A stretch of DNA of 64,000 nt, taken from the NCBI RefSeq assembly GCF_020360975.1, contig NW_025408673.1, forward strand, positions 1,798,001 to 1,862,000, in the 5' to 3' direction. A model generated the notes under the pieces. That model was not told the DNA's origin and did not search any database. It saw only the letters and a program-made list of their open reading frames with translations. The translations under genes and the position numbers were made by a program. The stretch is from Hirsutella rhossiliensis (taxonomy: Eukaryota; Ascomycota; Sordariomycetes; Hypocreales; Ophiocordycipitaceae). Of the stretch, positions 56,163 through 64,000 are shown in pieces (positions within the stretch are counted from its first letter, which is position 1; the number at the start of each line of letters is the position of its first letter).

Positions 56163-56646
56163 TATAACGACCGGTGTTATTCCTAAGGGATAAACCTATT
56201 AAGGGGTTTATATTAGTAGATATAATAGGGCGTAGTCTAAGTAATAATATATATATTACGTTAGTAATAAGTTAAAGGTTATAGACTATAGACTATAACT
56301 AGGTAATTAAGTAATTAAAATTAAAGATAAGATCGTAATAGAGATCGTAATAATTATAATATTAAAAGCTATTAAGCTATCTATTTAAAGGAGTATTCCG
56401 TTCCTTCCTTATATATTTTAAGAGCTTTCCTAGATCGCTAAGAGCGCTAGGTAATCCTATTATCTAAGAGCGCTAAAGCGCTAAAGCGATCCTACGATCC
56501 TAGCTATAGAGCGTTAAAGCGCTAAAGTAACTTATTACTTTAAACTTAATTAGCCCGTCGGTCTATTTAATATTCCTTGCTCCTTATATTACGTAACCTT
56601 ATAATATATATTAGTCCTCGCGGTTTACTAGACTATAGCTATAATA
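56163..56646 (-). repeat. B2 3' LTR (484 bp)
   Basis: It is the inverse of the B1 LTRs with the same length. It reads TATAACGACC on the left and GCTATAATA on the right. Confidence 0.85.
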
Positions 56647-59600
56647 AGATACCTCCCTTCCTTTTAGTCTTATCCTTAAGACCTATTACTTTAGCCGCTA
56701 TATATAAATATACCTTTATTACGTTATATATAAGTATATTATTCCTTATTCTTTTATTTTTTTAGGATATACTACTAATAGTATATCTAGTTATATTTAA
56801 AAATCCCGTTCCTATAATTCCGATAAATCGCGTTAACGATTAGAGCTAGTATCTTAGACCGAGATCTATATTATTAAAATTATACCTTACTCTTATTATT
56901 TTTAGTTAGGCCTAACTTATAAAGTTAGCGAGCGTTTTAATCGGTATTCTAAATATACCTCTATAGGCCGTTCTTATAATAGTTATAATATAGCGTCCGC
57001 TTATTCGTTTTATCCCTTTCCTTCCTTATTATTCTTTTTACTAATATTCCTTTTTTTCTAGTTCGTTATATTATAAATTAATAGTAAAAGATTAATTCGG
57101 ACGAATAGAAAGTAAAAGAAGCGTTAGAGGAAGCAATAGCTCGCCTAGCTTAGATTAAGAAATAAAAGCGTTTCTTAAAGGACTAAGGTAGTAAGTTATT
57201 TTAGCGGGGTATATAAGCTATTAATAAAGAAGATAGTATAACGCGTTCTTCTTAAGATAAATCGGTTTATTTATTAAATAAGGAAACTATTATTATTAGC
57301 GAGGTTTAATCGTTTAGTGCCTTAGACGTATTAAACTAAGATACTATTCTTAGTAACCTTATATTTCCGATTAAGGGTTCGCTTAGTAAAACTATTAAAG
57401 TAGAAAGCTATAGTAGGTTAAGTACTTAAGTAGTTCCTAGGTATTTTCCTCTAGTCTATATCCTTTCTACTTAATAAGGTATTCTTATTATTAACCTTAT
57501 TTTCTTATATTTAGTATTTATTTAGCTTTATATTCCTAATTATTATTAACTTTAATTTTATCTTATAGTTTAGCGTTTTATAGTATTAGTTCTAATAATA
57601 AGATATAAAATATCGGGTATATCCGTATTATTATTAGTAGTAAAAGTTCGTAGTTAACTTTTAAAATAGCTTTCTTAACCTTAAACGGTCTAAGTTTCTT
57701 AAAATCTAATTTATTACTTAGTCGTTTTATTTTAATATTTTATCGTATAAGGTAGACTATATCTCCCTCTTAAAAGATTAGTCCTTATAATCTTTTCCGA
57801 TTATAATAAGTAGATATTTATTCTCTAATAAATTAAAGTCCTTTTATATTTCTTTATATAATTTTTATAGCTAATCTACTTATAGTATTACTTATTTTAC
57901 TTATAGTCCTTATTAAGTAACCTTAAATACTTCTAGGTTATATTTATAATTAGCGTATACTAATAAGAGCTTTGTTATTTCTTTAATTAAGCTATTATAA
58001 GCTAGTTACGCTATTAGTAGCTATTTAACTTAATTATTTTATTTATAGCTAATATAGTATTATAAATATTATTTAAGCGTTTAGTTAAGTCGTTCTATTT
58101 ATCTATTTCTTTATAGGTAATAAGCTATACTAAGCTTATATTTCGTCCCTAATTATACTATAAGAGCTTACTAAAATTTAGCTATAAATATACTTCCTCT
58201 ATTAAAAATAATCTTATTTAGTAGTCTATAATTACTAATAATTATTTATAGGAATATATATACTAGCTCTTTTATATTACTTACTTCTTTATATAGTAAA
58301 AAGTATCTATACTTTATTAATTTATTAGTAATAATAAATATACTATTATACTTAACGTTAGTTATAGGTTCTTTTAATAGTAATAGCTTTATAATATAAT
58401 TAAAAGCTATTAAATCCTATAGTTTCTTTAATACTAATGGCGGTTATAATTCTCTATATAGTTTATATTATTTAGCTTTACTTTATATATAAAGTTTATA
58501 TTCTTTAATAACTTATTATACTACTTCCTTAAGCTATAAGAAGTTATATTATCGTTTAATCCGTTTTATTATTCTTTAGATTCCTTAGTATCTATATATT
58601 AAATATTTATATATATCTTATATAACTTTATCCTATAATTTTAGTAGTATCTAGATTTTATTTTTATATATTAAAACTTCTAAATGTTTTATATTATATC
58701 TATTTAGTACTTTATATTCTTAAATATTATATTTAGCTATTATTACTAGTAGTTTCCGTTTTTATTAATTTCTAAGAGCTATCCTTTTATTATAGGTGCT
58801 CTTATATTATAGTTACTTCGTTAACTAAGGGTATTAGCTCGACTATTTTCTATTCCTTTTCTATAGATTATTTCGTAGTTAAATTCTAATAAATATTCGG
58901 CCTATAAGATCTATTATCTATTTAACTATTATATCGTTATAAAATATAAGTTATTCTTATAATCTATATAGACATTAACTTTATATTTACTTTTAAGAAG
59001 GTAATATCGAAATTCCTTAAAAGCTTAAATAGTTATAAGGAATTCTATATCGTAGATAGGGTAATTAAGTTCTACGCTATATAGCTTTTTTAAGTAAAAT
59101 ATAATTAGTTATAGTCTTCTTTTATTATCTTTTTATCTAATTTATACTCTTAAAGTAAAGTCTAATATATTAGTTTTAAGTTCGATTTATTATTCTAGAT
59201 TAAAGGTAGTTAGGACTAGTTCTTATATAATTATAGTCTTAATATAATCGAAAGCTTTATTAGCTTTATCGTCCTATATAAATTCTTTTTCCTTTTTCGT
59301 TAAGTTATATAATAGTACTATAATCTTTCCGAAATCTTTAATAAATCGTTAGTAGTAATTTATAAATCCTAGGAAACTTTATATATCCTTAACGTTCTTT
59401 AGCGTTAGCTATTCTTTAACTAAGTTAATCTTATTATATTATATTTATATCTCTCTTAGTAAGATTATATATCTAAGGAAGTTTACTTTTTATATATAGA
59501 ACTTACTTTTCTTTAGTTTAACTAGTAACTTTATATTTTAAAATATATAGAGTACCTTATAGATATATTCCTTATATTCTTCTAAGGTATCTAAGAAGAT

Positions 59601-62600
59601 TAGGATATTATCTAAGTATATTATTATAAAGATATCTAAGTATTTACGTAGGATATTATTAATTATTTATTAGAAGGTAGCTAGTATATTTATAAGTCTA
59701 AATAGTATTACTAGATATTTAAATAGTCCGAATTTTATTTTAAAGGCTATTATCTATTTATATCCCTTTTTTATATATATTAAGTTATAGGCGCCTTTAA
59801 GATTAAGGGCTATAAACTATTTTTTACTATATAGTTAATCTTATAGTTTTAATATAAGCGGTAATAGTATTTAGTCCTTTATTATAATATCGTTTAAGTA
59901 TTTATAGTCAATAACTAATTATTACTTATAGTTTTTCTTTAAAATAAATATAACTAGGTAGCCTACTTTAGATATTAACGTTTATATATATCCCTTTTAT
60001 AGATTCTTATTAAGGTAGTTATATAGCGTTTATAATTACTTTTTATTTAAGTTATAGATTTTATAAAACGTTAGCGTTATTCTATCTTTAAGATAAATTT
60101 TATAGTCCTATTAGCTATATTTAAGTAACCCTATCTTAAGTTCTTTTTTGAAGAGTTTATTATATTTCCGGTATTCTTAAAGGATATTCTTTATTCTATC
60201 TTATAGGCTTTATTCTTTCTTTTAAGAGCTAGTTTATCTTAACTTAAGCTCTTTATTAATTTATTTACGGTCTTTCCTTAAAGTAGTAATAACTTTTTAG
60301 ATCTTTATATTATATCCTTTATTCTATTTATATTAGATGCTAGGTTATATAGCCATATTAGTTAGTATATAGGTCTTATTAGTCGATTTTATTATATCTA
60401 TTAGTTCGGTTACTATTTTCGTTTATATTACTAAAGCGTATAATAATTAACTTAAACGGTTACCCCTTTTATCTTATTTAGTAGCTAAATTATTATAAAA
60501 CTTTACTTTCTTTTAAATCTACTAGTCCTAGAAACTTATATCTTTATCCTAATATAGCTAGCTAGTTTTCTAGTTAATTAGTAGGTTGCTCTCTTATAGC
60601 TATAAAAGTCCTAATATAAGGTTATATTCTTTAATATCTATAATATTAAAGTCGACTTATTCGTTATAGCCCTAGATATTAATATTAAGGTAATTAATCT
60701 CTATATTAATAATTCTATTATTATAGTTAAAGGTCTCTCCTTTAATATTTATAAGTTTATATAGATCTTTCTTATATCTTTATATAAGTTAGTAACGATT
60801 AACGACTCTAAGTAAAACGTAATTACTTATTACGCTATAGTCTAAAAGTATATATATATAATATCCCGCGATTTAAATATCTAATACTATTTAGTTATTA
60901 TAGCTTACTATTACTATATATAAGGTCCTTAGATCTTATTATATTATACTAGTCTATAGACCTTTTATAAATAGCGTACCTTATTTTTTACTTAGTCCTT
61001 ATTTATTTTATTTAGGTATTCTTCTTCGATTTATTATTAATATCGTTTCTTTATATTTTTATCGCGTAGTATTATATTAAGGCTTAAGAGACTAATATCT
61101 TATAGCTAATTAAATATTTCTTATTTCTTAACGCTATATCGTTTATATTATACTACTTTATAGTTAATTATATACTATACTTTATAATTTTATTTATTTT
61201 TATATTAAAGGTTAAGTTTTTATTTAGTATCTTTCTATTTTTTACGTAGTATTTCTATATCGATTTTTCCTTAGTCGAATATAGCTTATAGCCTTTATAT
61301 ATATTACTAATAATATTTTAGTATACTATTATATTATTTATACTATACCTATACTTTTTTATATTTATAAACTCTATAGTTTAGGTATATATATTCGTTA
61401 TAATCTTCTTTATTATATTTAACTTATTATATAAGTCTTTAAAAGATTAAGGGTTTAGATACCTTAGAGTAAGTAGCGTTATACTATTCCTCTATTTTAG
61501 CGTATTTATAGATTTTATATATCTCTAAAAGATATCTCGTTAATAAAATATAATTCTTATAGTATTTACGTAGCGTGCTATAATTAGGTTCTAATAATAT
61601 AACTTAGTTATTTAGGTAGCGTTAATCGATTTTCTAGTAGTTTAGTTTTATACTTAGGTAAGGTTTTAAAAGTACTTATCCCTTAAACCTAACTAAGAAG
61701 GCGTCGTATTATACCTTTATCTAAAAGTATATTATATAATCTAGGTAGATATATAATATTTATAAAATATACTTATAGTGCTTATAAGTAAGTAGTATTT
61801 ATAGATCGTCTTTAAATTCTCCTTATAGTTACTATTCTCGTTATAGAGCTATAAAGGTATTAACTATAGTAATAGCTATAGTATAGTTTCCTTTACGTAG
61901 TACTAGTTAATATTAAATTAATATAGCTTATTAGTTTTTTATAAGAATTTAAGGTATTTATTAGGTTTTAATTCTAAGTATTTCTTTAAATTCTTTAAAG
62001 TATAAAGCGTATTCTTTAATTATAGTATTCTCCCTTAATAGTAAGGGGGGGAGTATAAGTTCGTTCTTATCTTCTATTTCTCTAGGTATTTCTTATTCTT
62101 TAAAGCTTATATTATTAATACTTTATTATTCCTTCTTAGGTTATTATCTAAGTTTTATAAGTATAAAGGCTATATCTATATCTTTCTTATTATATTATAT
62201 ATAGACTACCTATTATTATTATCGATTTTTATTTTATATATCTTCCTAAAATCGTTTACTATTTTTCCTAATTTAGTCTTAAGAGACTCCTTTAAGATAA
62301 GGGTATTTTAGTTCTATAAATTTAACTTATTTCTATATTTTAGGATCCCTTTATTATATTATTATAAGGGTTTTCCTTAATAGCTTTAAGAACTATCTAG
62401 TACTATTCTTTTCGCTTAAGTATACTATATATTTATTATTATAGTATATAGATTAACTAAGGAGTTTATACTTTAGTTCCTATCTATTAATAGCGTTTAG
62501 GTATTTCTTACCTTTTAAGGCTAGTACCTAATAGGTTTTCTTCTCCTTATAAGGTTATCTATATTCTTTAAAGTAATATCTAAGTTTCTTATAGTTAAAA

Positions 62601-63475
62601 TACTTTCGTTTACTTTTCTATATTATATCTAGATCTATCTTACCTAGGTTAGTTATATAGGTATAGGTAATAAGAGTTTCGCGCTTCTTTTTATAGTTAG
62701 CGCGTTAGTTAAAGTTATTCTTATAGGAAGGGTTCTAGTTTCCTCTTCCTTATTTCTTTTCTTAGCGTCGCGTATACTATCTATCGTTGATTTATACTAT
62801 TATCTTAATATAGTCCGAAAGGTTATTAAGTCGATTTTCCTTATAAAGCTTATCCTTAACTTCTTCTTTAAGCCCGTTATAGAATCGTAATATAAGAGGT
62901 TCGTTATCTTAATTAAGTTTTAAGGTAACTTAATAAAACTTTATAGTATAATCTAATACTAAGATCCTTTATTAGAGTTCTTAAAGTTTCTATTTAGCTT
63001 TTTATTCCTTATTAGTTATTTTAAATACCTTTATAATAGCCTCTTTAAATCCTTAGAAACTAATAAAGACTTTATCTATCTTATTATCTTATTACGCTAG
63101 TTAGTTATCGAGAAAGTCCCTTATAATAGGTCTAAACTAAGTAAGTACCGTTCTAAATAAATAATTTCCTATATAAAGTACCTTTTAGACTAGGTCTAAG
63201 AGTTTAGTAAGGTAAAACTAATAGTAGGCCTTAAGTTAAGTAAGAAAGTCTTAAAGCGTACTATAAGTACTATCGAATAGTCCTAGCTATTTTAGTTTAA
63301 CTACTTCTCTAAGGTCCTTAACTTATCTATTGCCTCCTCCGTTCCTAAGTAACTATACCTTATATTAAAGGGCGATAATTTCGCGTATTATATCCTAAGG
63401 CGATATAGTAGCTCTAGAGTTAGTTAATCTAGCTTACTATATAGGTATATTAATAGTTATAATATTACTTAAAGT
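56163..63475 (-). mobile_element. Element B2: RIP-destroyed family-B copy, 5' end cut by G2
   Basis: Minus-strand order matches B1: 3' LTR 56163-56646 (484 bp), polypurine tract CCTCCCTTCCTTTT just inside it, chromodomain near 57430-57540, integrase, RT with the YLDN box near 59610-59630, protease and gag (zinc knuckle near 62570-62610). At 63476 the gag-leader sequence breaks off at an LTR of family G. CA and TG are almost absent. Nothing is translatable. Confidence 0.85.
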
Positions 63476-63951
63476 TCTCGCGAAGAGAGATACGAGAAGT
63501 ATATAAAAATATATAAAGGTAAAATTAGAAGTAAGGGATCGGATAGGCAGGGTAGAGAGATTTAATTCTTACGGGAGTATTAATTATAATAAGGGAGTAA
63601 TTATTATATTGCCTTAATTCTCCTTCTTTCCTCTATCTAACGCCCTTCTTTATACCTATCTAGCATCTTAATTAATAAAGAAGATCCTACTTAAAGAAGC
63701 TACTAATGTCCTTTCGACTACCGAGCTTTTTACTAGTTTTTCCCCTCCTTTCTAGCCGCTGCCGGTATATCCGTCTTATCTTTCGCTACCTCTATAGGAA
63801 GCTATTGCTACTTCTACTTCCCCTCTTACCCCTACCCTCCTCTCTATACCTCCTTTTAGCTCCTTCCTTAAAACCTATTTTTTAGCTTCCTAGGTCCCTC
63901 GTGCTAAGGGATATCTCTAAGAACTACTAAATTAGGCCACGCTTCGCGACA
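63476..63951 (-). repeat. G2 3' LTR (476 bp)
   Basis: The minus-strand view starts TGTCGCGAAGCGTGG at 63951 and ends near CTTCGCGAGA at 63476. It matches the solo LTR at 8873-9359. Its right part keeps CA and TG, so RIP is lighter than in B2. Confidence 0.8.
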
Positions 63952-64000
63952 CACCCCCTTAGCTATAGCCTGCCCTTATAGAAAGGGTAAAGCTAAATAC
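63952..64000 (-). mobile_element. G2 internal end with polypurine tract
   Basis: Plus-strand CACCCCCTTA is the inverse of TAAGGGGGTG, directly before the LTR start on the minus strand. So 63476-63951 is a 3' LTR and the body of G2 continues past the window. It is inserted in B2. Confidence 0.65.

Noticed and set aside
56577..56765. 62-codon plus-strand ORF
   Set aside because: It lies across the B2 LTR and polypurine tract; a chance frame.
1..64000. tRNA, rRNA, CRISPR arrays, telomere repeats
   Set aside because: None seen by eye. No TTAGGG runs and no cloverleaf candidates; short structured RNAs inside RIP-altered DNA cannot be excluded.

Overview
The window looks like an accessory, repeat-filled region of a filamentous ascomycete (Pezizomycotina). 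Evidence: introns of about 50 bp with GT...AG ends and CTGAC/GCTGAT branch sites; fungal LTR retrotransposons carrying chromodomains; and the signature of repeat-induced point mutation (RIP). In the AT-rich parts the dinucleotides CA and TG are almost absent, while CG, CC and CT remain. The first 300 bases contain no CA and one TG.

Layout. (1) 1-13186: RIP-destroyed, nested retrotransposons. Families are named here by letter: A1 inside A2, a G solo LTR inside the A2 LTR, a C fragment, a D fragment, and B3. (2) 13187-18594: one GC-rich, RIP-free chromovirus (H) with two LTRs, a Tf1-type self-priming site, gag, protease, RT, RNase H, integrase and chromodomain, broken by many one-base frameshifts. 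(3) 18595-24340: a non-repetitive island with a truncated minus-strand gene whose stop codon comes from the H LTR, a divergent gene for an FHA-domain/protein-kinase fusion, a 14-bp minisatellite and little else. (4) 24341-64000: a second RIP-destroyed nest. It holds E1 (Ty3/gypsy), F (Ty1/copia), D2 (relative of H) split by B1, B1 split by solo LTR C, an unknown RIP-damaged ORF (here ORF-X) split by complete element A3, a LINE-type endonuclease fragment, E2, B2 and the LTR of G2 at the right edge.

Several insertions were resolved to the base with matching target-site duplications (TSDs): B1 ATAAG, C GAGTA, A3 CGTGC, G GCTTT. Removing B1 restores the D2 integrase frame, and removing A3 restores the ORF-X frame. 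This gives a relative order of insertion, with H the youngest.

The only intact protein-coding gene I would defend is the FHA-kinase (19967-21976, one intron). The most unusual observations are: a long antisense ORF conserved in both family-A copies that cover that region; the missing TSD of H, which joins a transposon on its left to a truncated gene on its right; and the 11-nt self-priming match of H. Family letters are labels for this window only. All family calls come from reading motifs by eye; no database search was possible.
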